A stretch of DNA of 64,000 bases from Pascua guehoae. Taxonomy: Eukaryota > Basidiomycota > Tremellomycetes > Trichosporonales > Trichosporonaceae. The notes beneath the pieces were generated by a model. That model worked only from the letters and a program-made list of their open reading frames with translations. It searched no databases and had not been told where the DNA came from. The position numbers were made by a program, and so were the translations under genes. This document shows, one piece after another, positions 49,279 through 60,608 of the stretch; position 1 is the stretch's first letter; every line of letters starts with the position of its first letter. Where the stretch lies: positions 796,517 through 860,516 of the forward strand of contig BCJX01000002.1 in the NCBI GenBank assembly GCA_001600415.1, given 5' to 3'.

Positions 49279-52200
49279 TCACGGGTCGACATCCATGGCA
49301 GTGTCGGCGGTGTCGGCGGCGTCGGCGTTGCGTTCCGGACTTGTGGCTTCTCCAGGTGCGTCCCGAGCCTCTGGACCTGGCTCTCCGTTGTCGGCCGTCT
49401 CCATATCAATCTCACCCGCGCCACGCTCATCCCCCTTACTTTCCTCCGTCTCAGCCATTTCCTTGCCGTCGTTCTTGTCCGCCGTTTCAGCTTCCTTGTG
49501 CTCTGCCTCCTTGTCTGCGGATTGCTTGTCCTCTTCCTGCTTGTCCTCCGCTTCCTTGTCCGCGGCCTGCTTGTCCTCGGCCTGCTTGCCCCCGGCCCCA
49601 GGCTCATCCTCGGCCTTGGACTCATCCTTGTCCTCGGCCTCCTGCGTGCCCTCAGCCTCCTCCCGCTCGCGCTTGACCTCGACCTCATCGTCATCAGCGG
49701 GCGTGCCCTCGGCCTCGTCGTCGCCGCCCCCACTCGCAGCGCCGGGGGCGACGAGCTCGCCGAGCGTTCCAGCGAGAAACTTGTCTCCGCACCCGTTGCA
49801 CACTGTGTCGTCAGCGCCATTCTGGCCACATGGTCCAAACGGTCCGAAACTCACATGTCGACCGGCCATTCGGGCCGCGCCGCCAGACCTTGAGGCCCGG
49901 TTTGCCACACCCTTCACAGAGCGCACCCGCCGCGCCACGGGGATTCTTCCTTGGCGGCGGGCCCTTGCGTCCCTTTTTCCGTCGGGTGACGAGGCCGTCC
50001 GCGCCAGCCTCAACGCGCTCGTCGAGAGCGTCGAGGGAGACGGGCATCTCAAAGGTGACTGCTGGCTCGGGGCGGTTCTTCTTTTGCTTGGTGTGGCTCG
50101 TCAGGTCGGGCGATAGGGGTGTCGCGTAGGCCAGACCCTCGTCTTCGCCCTCGTTTGCCGCGTCCGCCTCGGGGACGTCGCCGCCGTACAGCGGCCGCGT
50201 AGTGAGGTGGTACGGCCGTGGTGCCCACTTGTCCGAGAGGAAATCGGCCGTCGCGGAAATGACAGCGGGGAGGCGGAAGGAGGGGAAGATTCGTGGGCCG
50301 ACGCGGGCGAGAAGCGACGTGAAGTGGGCGCGTTTGCGTGTGAGCCACGTGTCCCGCACAACGGGGCTCAGCGCGACATGGCCGGGCCGCTTCGGGGCTG
50401 GCACGGCAGGAGATGTAGTAGCGCCGGGAGGAGGGGGCGCCGACGCGGGAGCGAGAGGGGGAGCGACGCCTGGTGCCGAGGGAGCGGGAGCGGGAGCGGC
50501 GCCTGGTGCTGAGGCACTGGGAGTTTGGGCCGTTGCGGGGGTGGCAGTATCTGCCGTCTGCACTGCAGGAGCAGGGGTAGCCGTAGGCGTGCTAGTGGTG
50601 TCAGGAGCAGGAGCAGCTGTAGGCGCGGCAGTGGTGCCAGCAGCAGGAGCAGCCGTAGGCGTGGCAGTCGTGCTAGGAGCCTCGGCCAGGGCCGCTGTCG
50701 TAGGTGCCACGGCACCCGTCATCGTCTCTGCCACTGGTACAGAGGCTTGTGGAGTCGTAGGTTCCTTCGCAGGACTCTCCTTTGGTAGATCCTTGGGCTC
50801 ATCCTTGGGCTCATCCTTGACTGGAGCTTCTGTGGCTGAAGCGGCTTCGGCTGGAGTCTCCTGAGTTGGACGTGTCTCAACAGAAGGATCCCCAACAGAA
50901 GGATCCTTGACTTGGCCGTCCTTCGTTGAAGGTTCCTTTGCAGACGCGCCATCCGCATCCTTATCCTTGTCCACAACGTCCATTCCCTTGTTCAGCTCGG
51001 GCTCAGCCCTCGCAAGAGCCTCGAGCTCGGCGCGCTCAACGCCCTCGGCGACAGCCTTGACTCGGCGCCACAGGGTATCATCGAGACCCACGAGGCGGAT
51101 AGTGACGGGCTCGAGGGGGCCGTCGGGTGGCAGAAACTGTTCAGCCGCAAGGTTGAGCACGGTCGGAGGTTTGGGCGTGTCCTCTGGCTTCATGGCTTTC
51201 TTGGCCTTGTCCTTGGGCGGCGGCTGTGGGCGGAGGTTTCGTTTAGGCGAGACGGGGACAGGAGCGGGTGTGTCGGCGGTTGCTGTTGGTGGGATTGTGA
51301 CATCTGTTTTCTCGGCCTTGTCGGGATTCACCTGGGGGTGTTCTGCATCGCTCGCGGGCTCGACTTTGACTTCCACCTTGAGCTGCTCGACAAATGCAGG
51401 GTTGTCGAATGGGAGGCGCGCTGAGAGCTTGTCCCATTCGGGCCGTGTCCACGCCTCTGGAATAAAAGTCGAGAGGAGAATAGTCCCTGGCGCAGGCTGC
51501 ATGCCTGGCACGACGGGGAGGTTCGCATATGCCTCATCAAAGGGGCTCTTCTTGGGCGGAGGAGTGGCTTCCTTTAAAGGCTCTGGTACGAGTTCGGGTT
51601 CAGGCTTGGCCTTGGGTTTGGCAACGGACGCACGTGTGCGCTTTTTGCCACGGAGAATCTCAGGCTCGGGCTCGGGCTGTGGCGCACTCTCCTCCTTCTC
51701 GGCCACAGGAGGGGTGGTGGGTACTGGTTCAGCTGGAGCGGGGGGTGGACTGGTGACATAGTCGCCGCCTACGCGGGAGAGGAATGAGTGTCGTCCGAGC
51801 GGGAGCAGAAACTTGTCCGTTGGCGACTGGCTGAAGGCGATGAGGAGGAAGGGTGGTGGAAGTGGATATCTTGGCTTTGGACGCGGCGGCGGAGGTGGAA
51901 GAGGGGGTACGATGAGCCTCGTCTTGGGTTGGGTCGATGCCGGCGCGGGCGTAGGAGGTACGTTTGATGGTTCAACCGCTGGCACCTGTGTTGTCGCGGT
52001 GGTGGACTCCGGCACCTTAGGACCCGATGGTGGGACCATGGCAGGAGCGGAGGAAGGTGTAGCAGTCGAGGTAGTGTCATTTGGAGCCGTAGTGCCGGTG
52101 ACTGGAGCTGGTTGAGCTGCCTCAGCTACGGGTGGAACTGAAGGAGCAGCTGTGGCGGGCGCACTGGTGGCGTCCTGCTTGGCTAGAGGAGTGTCTGGCT

Positions 52201-54941
52201 CAGTCACTGGTACGGCAGGTACGGCGGCAGGCGCTGTGCTGGTTTGAGCAGTGGTACTCTGCAATGGTGGGGCCACGATTGGGGCTGATGGCGATGCAGA
52301 TTCGATTGGCGGCACTGCCGCAGCAGGGACTGGAACATGCCCAGGTGTTGGCGCCATCACAGCAGGAGGTTCACCAGTTGCTGGTGGGGCCAGGTTAGGG
52401 GCATTATTGGGAGGAGGTGCCGCCACAGTTGGCCCTGGCGTGGCACCAGTCTCTGCGGCGGCGGGAATAATAGAGCCTGCTTCTCCGACATCACTGGGTT
52501 TAGTGTTGGCGTCAGAGGCGACATCGGTCGGCTCGATTTCCATTGACTCAGCAACCTCGTCGGCTTCAACGTCTCCATGTGGTACTGGCACAGGCGGCTC
52601 CGTCGCTCCTGGCGGACCGCCGCCGACTTGTGGTGGGCCGGTCATATCGACGTCGCTGTCAGAGTCGCTCAGTGCGGCTAACTCGGCATCCGTTGATGGT
52701 ATGCTCGGTTGAGTAGGGGCCGGTGCAGGTGCTGGAGGTCGGGGTTGAGTCGGTGGCTGGGTAGCCACCGGAGGCGCGACATTCGCTGGTGCAGGGGCAG
52801 CTGGGGGCCCAGCCGCAGGAGCTGCAGTGACAGTGGAAACTGGTGCAGAAGGTGGCGCAGCAGCTGGTGCAGCAGCTGGTGCTGGAGGTGGGGCTGGTGC
52901 CGGTGCTGGTGCTGGTGCTGGTGCAGAAGCTGATGCAGCCGGGGTCGCGGGCGTCGCACCAGGGGGTGGACGAACGACACTCCCTGCTGTAGCCACAGCC
53001 GGGGAGGGACCTGAGGGAGTCCCAACCGCAGCTGGCGGTCGGACGGCGGGAGGTACTGCGGCAGGCGGACGAACAGCAGAACCTGGGGGTTGGGCGGCAA
53101 CCGGAGTTGGTGGCCTAGCTTGGCCTGGCGCTGGTGCTGCAGCTTGTAGATGTGCAACGGGCGCTGGTGGTCTAGGCTGGCCTGACACTGTTGTTGCAGC
53201 TTGCGGATGCGCGGCAGCCGGCGCTGGTGGCCTTACTTGCCCCGGTGCTCCTGCTACCGGTGGCTGGCCCGGTGCTCCCGCAGGCGGCCGGACCGGCGAT
53301 CCCGCTGGCGGGCGTGCTGGCGGACGGACAGGAAAGAGACCCGCCGTTGAGGGGCCGTGCGGGAGGCCAGGCAGATCAGGACCTTCTCCTACACCTTCAC
53401 CGCGCTCCAGGCGGGCAACGACACGGCCGAGCTTTGCCAGCTCGTCCTTGTTGGCGATACTGCGCGCAGCCTTGTGGATCAGAATGGAGAGCCACGAGTG
53501 CTGCGCTGCCGCAGCGTTGACACGCTGGATGAGCGTCTGGGGCTGATGGTTAGCTAACAACTCTGAGGTGCAGATCACAGTAGCTACTCACAATTTCGGC
53601 GCGTGACGCGTATTTCGTCGGGGCAGGCGCGGGAGGGCGGGCAGGGGCTGTAGGGGCAGTGGAAGGACCAGCGACTGGGGGAGCCGGTGTCGCTGGGGGC
53701 GCAGTGCCTGGAGCGGGCGTTGGTGGACGTACGCTCGGGGGACGTGGGGGACGCGGTGGGCGGGGCTGGCGCTCCTTGGGCGGCTTCGGCTCCTTTGGCG
53801 GCTTTGGTTCCTTGGGCGGCTTTGGCGGCTTTGGCTCTTTCGAGACGGATACGCGTGGTCGTTTTGGAGGCTTGGGTTGCTTGGGCTTTACCTCCCCGGC
53901 GAGGCGGCGCTTTTCCTTCGAACCGGGCTTGGGACCTGGTTTGGCTGGCGGCGCGTCTCCGCGATCTAGATGGCGATCGCCCTTTAGCCGGCCACGAATA
54001 GTGCCCCCTACGCCGGCGCGCTGCTCGACAAACCGGCCAATCCACAGCTCGGTGCCGGGGAACGAGATGGGCCCGACCTGTAGTGTCACGCGTGCAATGC
54101 ACTCGATCTCATGAGCTGGCGGCTGCACGCCTTCTGGTGGCTTTGAACGTTTCCGGCTGGCCTTCTTGCCGTCGTCGGGACCTGGTGTGCCCTTGTCGCT
54201 CTTGGATCCCGAGGGGCCGGGGGTAGCCTCGTCGTCACCATCGGCCTTGCCTTCCTTGCCATCCTGCTCGCCTTCCTTTCCGTCCTGTCCCTTGCCCCTT
54301 TCCTTGTCCTTGCCCTTGCCCTTGCCTTTACTCTTCTTTCCATCGTCATCGCCTTCTCGGCGGGGCGCGTGGTACTCGGCTGCTGGGAGCGGCAACTGCG
54401 GTGGAGGAGGAGTAGGGAAGACGAATGTATTTCGCGGCGGTGGTCGCAAGCGCGGTCGGTTGTGCGCAGGAACAGCGGGGTGTGAGAAGATGAGCGGGAG
54501 GAGGTGTTGGATGTGGTGGTGTCGCGTCTGGAGGAGCGAGTAGTGGAGCACGAGCGAGTCGGCAAGGCTGAGCAGGGGTTGTTGTTCGACCGCATCGACG
54601 TCCATCGGTGTTCCTTCCGCTTCCTCCTCGGCTTCAACCTCAGCCTCGGCCTCTTCCTCGTCGACTTCGACGTCTCCAGCTTCCCCTTCATCGTCTGCCT
54701 CGGCACCTGCGTCAGCTTCAGCATGAGCTGCAGCTTCGGCATCAGCTTCCCCCGAAGCGCCGGCAGGCAACCCGAGGCCACCGTCCACTATCCCATCACT
54801 TCCACCCGCTTCTAACGCCGCAATCTGCTCGTCGGTCAGCTCGTAACCCGCCGCATTCACGACCTGGGGGCGTGGGCCGGCAGGAATGTCGACATGTGGC
54901 GGGTGCGCGTGAGCAAAGCGCCCGCCGACACGCGCAGACAT
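49279..54941 (-). CDS. Large proline-rich GATA-type zinc-finger protein
   Basis: Three minus-strand exons, 54941-53592, 53542-49855 and 49802-49279, give 1853 residues. One GATA-type zinc finger lies near the C-terminus: Cys1659, Cys1662, Cys1681 and Cys1684 (C-x2-C-x18-C-x2-C) around KVWRRGPNGRST and LCNGCGDKF. This should bind GATA-like DNA and mark a nuclear regulator. The second intron splits the finger between its two Cys pairs, and phase and motif both confirm the join. The rest is unusual: an acidic N-terminal third with Lys/Pro-rich repeats, a helical patch (TLIQRVNAAAAQHSWLSIL), about 900 residues of Pro/Ala/Thr/Val-rich low complexity, and an acidic C-terminal tail of Glu/Asp/Lys/Ala repeats. 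I cannot assign it to a named factor. It converges with CSE1, stops about 120 bases apart. Confidence 0.85.
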
Positions 54942-55799
54942 GCCTGTCGAGCGGTCTAGTGATGGCGATTTTCGATTGCGTAGAGTTGTGCGTGAATGGG
55001 CGAGTGTGGTGTGAGGACGATGGAATGCGATGTTTGTGCAACGAGTTGAATGTTGCGACGAGGTGGTTCATCCAAAGAGGCAACACACAGAGATCCAGGA
55101 GTGACATGCAATGGCGGCGGCAACAGCGGTTAGATCACGTGATATGATTCTGTTGAAACGTTTTACGTAAGGTTTAGCAAGTCTCTATCCCAAGGCACGA
55201 TCGTGCAAGGACCGGATTAGGATGGCAAGTCGAGGGTAGGCAAGGCTTTGGCGGCAATGGGCGGCGAGTCGACCGACTGACTCTGACCAACCCTACTACT
55301 GTAGTAGGGTTGCACAGCATGGACCAGTTGCTGCGGGGCGTCTTGTCAACAAAGTAATGTGATATCTTTACAGCGAGGCTATGCAAATAGGCGTCTGCGG
55401 ACCGCTAGGCCATAGTGTGCTGCGGCGTATTTCGACTTACAGACGCGTTACTGCTGTGCGCTCGGGGAGGGTGAGGAGTGGGCAATGGGCAACGAGCAAC
55501 GGGCAGCGGACATAGAGTGCGGACCGAGACTTGAATGAAGGAATGAATGCATGACGCCACCAACGGCCAACGGAGAGCGTGAGCACTGGCCTCGATTGCC
55601 ATCGCTCGCGTACAGACCATTATCAAGCTCATGCATTTCCCATCACACTCGACCACCCTAGTATATCAGACTTTTGTTCTCGCCATCCCATACGACTCTC
55701 TTCGTGTCGCAGCCGATCATCGCCAACAACTACACCACTCACTCTTTCCACCTCTCGTCTCCCCCGCGTTCCACACCAGTGGCAACTGCGCACCCGACC
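54942..55799. promoter_or_regulatory. Divergent promoter region of the GATA and tubby-like genes
   Basis: 858 bases between two start codons facing apart. A palindromic ATCACGTGAT lies at about 55134-55143, an E-box type site that bHLH factors could bind. The 100 bases before the right-hand ATG are CT-rich. No gene is visible. Confidence 0.5.
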
Positions 55800-58376
55800 A
55801 TGGCGCTCCGCGACAAGGCGTGCTATACGCTCTCCCTCGTCCCGTCTCTCCGCGATCCGAACGTCCTCGAGCTCGTCGAGGCGGGTGTCGGGTTGAAAGG
55901 CGAGGCGCGGTATGCACGCGTCCGTGAGACGCGCGAAGGAGAGGTCTACTCGTCGGTGCTGTATGGTGAGTTGGTAGAGTGGGTGGGAGAATTGGTATCG
56001 GTGTGGGGTCTGGGGTGGCGCTGGAGGGGATTCATGAGCTCGAGATAAAAGCGCGGGCGTCGATCTTGGACGCCTGTCGCGGGGTGCAGTGCAGCCAACG
56101 CCGCTGGAACGAGCCGAAGCGGTGTGGCCTTGCTACCAAACGGGATTCCGTCTGGGGCAGCTTGGACCACCTCGCGCGATCGCGGCGTCTGACACCGACG
56201 CCGTTTCATGTCGGGGCTCTGTGATCCAAACCACTGGCCGACCATCTGAACCGATGCAGCTGTGAACGCCACCGTGCCTCCAGAGTTGCAGTACCCGACT
56301 AACAGCAGACGCATATAGCGGAGCCAAGCTCGCGAGCACCGGATATGTCTCTGAGAAGATCAAGTCGCGCCGCCTCGAACTGCATGGGCCGGACGAGAGT
56401 ATTCCATTCGAGTTTACGGGCAGGTTGTGAGTGTGCTCGCTGGAGATGTGGGGTAGCGGGAACTGACGGCCAGGGGGTTTGTGAGTGTCGATATCGTGCC
56501 GTAGGTGGTTGCGCAGTACGGAGTTGGAAGGGGGCTTCTAGCCAAGATGTCCCCGCTCCCAGTGAGGGTGGTTGCGAGGAGTATCCTTGCAGCAGTTGCG
56601 TTGCGACGGATCACTTGCACAGCTGTTCTGGAACCCAGCGCGATCGCGCCACGGCTGTGCTCGTACCAACAATGTGTGCTCCAGGCTGGCTGGGTCGTGG
56701 CGACAGTGCCCATGCGACGGAGCCCGGTCAAGGTTCTCGCCTTACAAGCACGCCGCAACAGTGGCGACGCGTCCGTCGGCTTCAATGGGACCTCGAACTA
56801 TCCAGCCTCCCAATACCCTAGCCCATCCCCCCCAACCCCCCCCCCCCCNNNNNNNNNNNNNNNNNNNNNNNNNNNNNNNNNNNNNNNNNNNNNNNNACCC
56901 CCCAACCCTCCTTCCCACCCCCCACGTCTCACACCCACTAACACCAGGAATGGACATTCACGTTCGAGGGCCACAAGTACCGCTGGAAGCGCGACGGGTT
57001 TGGGCAAGACATGATCTGCAGCATGGAACGCAAGCCCGACCCGTCGGTGCAAATGTGCCTCGCATCCCGGGAACAAATGCAGATTCTGCACTACAACGTG
57101 AACCGGTTCCGGGGCTCGGACATTGTCGACCTGCGCGGCCTCGAGACGCTCTTTGTCATGAGCATCTTGTGCCTGTACGACGCGATTGACCTGCGCAGCG
57201 CGGCTGCACCGGGGATTGCGCGCGCGGCGCACCGCAAAGCTAGCGGGGGCGCCGAGGGCGAGAGTGGGAGCGCCGAGTCGTCGCCGGTCGAAGAGGAGGA
57301 TTTGGAACCTGTGAGTTGATGCTGGGGGCGGTGACGCCCGGTGGCGAGTGTCAATTGGTATGGTGGCGGAGAACGGCTTGCGGCGAGCGTCAATTGATAC
57401 GGGCCAGGGGAATGACCAGGGTACCCAACGAGGCGGGGCGTGGCGAGCAGCGAGCCCCATGACATTTTGCTCCTGCGGCCTCAAACGGCAGTGATACGAG
57501 AGAGGCTGAGCTTGGCCATTGCGCGTCAAATGGTCTGGCTGGGGACGAGGCAGAGCGCCCGAGCTCAGTTCACGCTCCGCATCAACCACAACGCTGACCC
57601 ACAGGACAATCCCAACGAAATCATCGTCGGCGTCGCCTCCGACCTCGACGGGCACATTGCGCGTGCGCTCGCGCTGCTCAGCGACGAGAGCGTGCTCTTT
57701 ATCATTATCCGCACCAAGCGCGCCGAGGCGGCCCAGCGCGCCCTCGAAGTGTCGCTCGGCGTCACACGCTTCCGGCACCGCGAGGGCCTGCCGAATCTCC
57801 ACCAGTATGTGGTCGAGGAAAAAGAGGACAAGCCCGGGCCAAAGGTCATCAAACTCGACGATCCGACGTGAGTCTTGTGTTCGGACGGTGTGGGTAGGAC
57901 ATGTCTTTGCAGGGCATCACGTTGTGATGAGCCGTGCCAGTGGGCTCTTGCCATTCCGCAGCGCCATTTGGTACATGCCACCCAACACACCCGCTCTTCT
58001 CTCCCCACACGAGCCCGTACTAACCCACAGCCCAACCCAAAACAAGTGGCAGCCACCCCCCAACCTCTCCATCTACCTCTCGACAATCGAGCTGCCCGAC
58101 CTCGTCCCGATCTCGCGCTCGTCCAAGCCAAAGCCCAAACCCAAGCCGCACGGACACGACGCCCCCGACCGCCTCTCGCCCGCGAGCAGCCCGGCACCGA
58201 GCGCCTCTGGCTCCAGCGGCGGTCGCCGCACGTCGGGCAACGGCCCAGTGCCGCCGCCAAAGCAGAGCCCGCCCGTGCCCCCGCACGTCCCGCAGCGGCC
58301 GAATGGCAGCGGGGGCTGGCAGGGCGAAAAGGAGTCGAGCAGGATCGGCAAGCTGTTCCGCCCGGCGCGGAAGTAG
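55800..58376 (+). CDS. Unrecognised protein, possible tubby C-terminal-like fold
   Basis: I do not recognise the family with certainty. Exons 55800-55965, 56309-56426, 56474-56480 (7 nt), 56948-57310, 57605-57867 and 58031-58376 give 420 residues. The first 220 residues look like short beta strands with conserved-looking aromatic turns (EWTFTFEGHKYRWKRDGFGQ), which recalls fungal proteins annotated as tubby C-terminal-like; this is a weak guess. A helix follows, then a Ser/Glu-rich linker, a Lys/Glu stretch and a Pro/Ser/Lys-rich tail ending RIGKLFRPARK. Exons 2 and 4 do not join in phase on their own; a 7-nt exon between GACGGCCAG and GTGAGT repairs this. The intron after it holds an assembly gap, so an unseen exon is also possible. 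An in-frame ATG at 55674 would add 42 residues. Confidence 0.65.
56849..56896. other. Assembly gap (48 N) in a C-rich tract
   Basis: The N run sits in an intron of the tubby-like gene, between long C runs on both sides. The size is probably nominal. Confidence 0.98.
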
Positions 58377-59307
58377 GTTTCTGCAGGATGTGACTGGGCA
58401 GAGTGCAGTGCAGATGCAGATGATGTGCAGCGTGCGCATACAGACACCAGGAGTGGTGCATTAGTGTCACTCGCAGATCGTCAACAGTCTCGTGTCGTCA
58501 TGGTCGTCGTTGCGCGAATCACATGCTGCAGCGCAGCCCGACGGCAACGCCGGTTGAGTGGTAACGCATAACGCAGCAGGAGTGACCCGTGGCGAGCCGC
58601 GGTGAGCCGCGGCAAAACCCGGAGCCAATGGTGCGGGTTCGCCCGTACGCGTCGCTGGTGTCCTAAGTATCCGGCCAGGCCACTCGGGTACTGTAGTCTG
58701 CAATTCATTAAATGCCTCTGGTCTGCGCTACGTGGAGTAGGAATGAATGGAAATGGAATGGAAGAATATGTGGCGAAGGCCCATCTCGCGATGAGCGAAT
58801 GGGTTGGGATCGGGAGAGCAAAATGCTACAGTGTGGTGCCAGGATCACCAGAAGCGGGACACGGCTCGGCGAGGACGCGGACGCGTGCGCGCGGTGCGGT
58901 ACAGGGCGAACAGGGGTGTGTGAGGCGGGACACGGACGCAGACGCTGGACGGGTCGAGCGGGTGCCGTTGCGTTGGGGTGTGCGGGATCACACCGAATGA
59001 CGGTGGTCGGCGCGCGTATGGGTGTGGGTTCGTGGGGTGTGTTCGGGGTAGATGGTGGGCTGGGTATGGTGCAGATTCGTTTGCTGAGCTTTGATCTTTC
59101 GTTCTTTTCCGGGACAAGGGGATGAGGAATGATTGATGAATGGTGGGCTGTGACGCGAGGACTTGTTGGGGCTAGGTTGGTATGTTGGGGTTTAGTGGAT
59201 CGGGTCACACGAGCGATCGAGGGGGGAGTCCTCACGGCTCGTGCTCGTCGTCGGGTGGCGTACGCTTCGGGATCGCCAGCGGGTCGGCAAACGCCACTGC
59301 TGGCACC
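58377..59307. other. Convergent intergenic region before YPD1
   Basis: The tubby-like gene (+) and YPD1 (-) end towards this 931-base region. No gene is visible. It should carry both 3' UTRs and may include an extended YPD1 3' UTR. Confidence 0.5.
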
Positions 59308-60608
59308 TTAGGCGGCCTCGTCCTCTTCGCCATAGAGCCGACGCAGCCACCGGCTCGCTGTCGCATAGTCGCGCTTGCAGTCGGTGAGTAGCACCTTGAT
59401 GCGCCGCAGCGCCTCGTCCTCTGTGAGTGGGGCGCCGACCTCCTCGTCCCGGAGGTTTCCGTAGTGCTGCATCTTTTCACACGAGTCTTGCACCTTGATA
59501 ATGCCGAGGGCCGCAGACGATCCCTTGAGGAAGTGGCCCAGCGATGAGAGCTTGGAGAGGGAAGGCTCGGCACTGGGTGGTCAGCACACGCAAACGCGTA
59601 ACGCGAGTGAAAGTGACTTGGCATGACGCAAGCCAGCTGGATCGGACACGGACACCAAAATGGACATTATGCAGTGACGTAGGAAAAGGGGGGAAGGGGA
59701 GGGGCTGGAACAGCACCGTGCGCCCATTGGGGGCTGTGTGTAGCTGTGCGCACCGATTGCCGCTGCGGAACAGGCGGACGGTGCCCCCCGAGACAGAGCG
59801 GAGCTCGAGCCTGTCACCAGGCGCTTCCACAGCATCCCTGTAGACAATGGGAAGGAGGGAGAGCAAAAGGCACGGCGGCCAGCACGGCCCAGCTCAGATA
59901 CGACCTGTGCGGTGGACTTGGATCGCAATGCGGCGGAGAGCGGGTAGCGCGGAACGGACCATGAGACGATCGATCGCTTGCATGGCAGCCGACAGTCTGG
60001 TCTGCCATTGCATCTCGAAGCACCATGGGCCAGGCTGGGCAAGTGTGAGAGGTGCAAACTGATACCCACATTGCCTCCTCCATCTGCTTGAACGTGTTTT
60101 CGGCCTGTTCAAAGTATCCCCAAACAATAGACTTGGAGAACTGGTTGCCGCTGCCATCGTCTTCGTCGTCCTCGTCCATGTCCTGGATTTGACTGAAGAT
60201 CTCCATGTTGATGATCCCATCGGGCTCGTCCGGAAGCGCGTCCAACACAGGCGTCGCAGCAGGAGCAGGAGCAGCAGGCGCTGGCGCCGCCGCGGGCGTC
60301 GGTGCAGATACGGGCGCGGGGGACGCCGCGGCTGCGACCGGGGTATCGGGGACAGAGGAATTGGACGTCTGAAGGAAGCATGTCAGCTATCGAGGTTCCG
60401 TGCAGGGTAGCAGAGCGCCACATGCATAAGCAGCACTGGCGACACCTCTGGTATGCGTAGTAGGCTGGACAGTTGCTGCAACAGGTTGCTGGCTGGGAAG
60501 AAGAACAGCGGCACACACCTTGGTCTCATCAGCCTTGGGCGTCTTGGGAGGAAGGTCGGGCGCTGGCTTGGCCGCCGCAGTGCCTACTTCCGGTGCGGGG
60601 GACGACAT
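59308..60608 (-). CDS. YPD1: Histidine-containing phosphotransfer protein Ypd1
   Basis: The relay protein of the fungal multistep phosphorelay: it takes phosphate from hybrid histidine kinases and passes it to the response regulators Ssk1 and Skn7, so it sets HOG MAP-kinase activity under osmotic and oxidative stress. Three minus-strand exons, 60608-60519, 60368-60070 and 59572-59308, give 217 residues. The HPt helix carries the phospho-acceptor His143 in LSSLGHFLKGSSAALG, which matches yeast LDNLGHFLKGSSAALG. The preceding helix (IVWGYFEQAENTFKQMEEA) and the acidic QIQDMDEDDEDDG loop also fit. The first 70 residues are an Ala/Pro-rich extension lacking in budding yeast Ypd1. The second intron is 497 nt and joins AT to T in phase; no extra exon is needed. 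Confidence 0.92.

Noticed and set aside
56948..57310. Joining exon 2 of the tubby-like gene directly to this exon
   Set aside because: Both plausible donors (56423 and 56426) leave two bases and shift the frame away from EWTFTFEG, so an extra piece is required.
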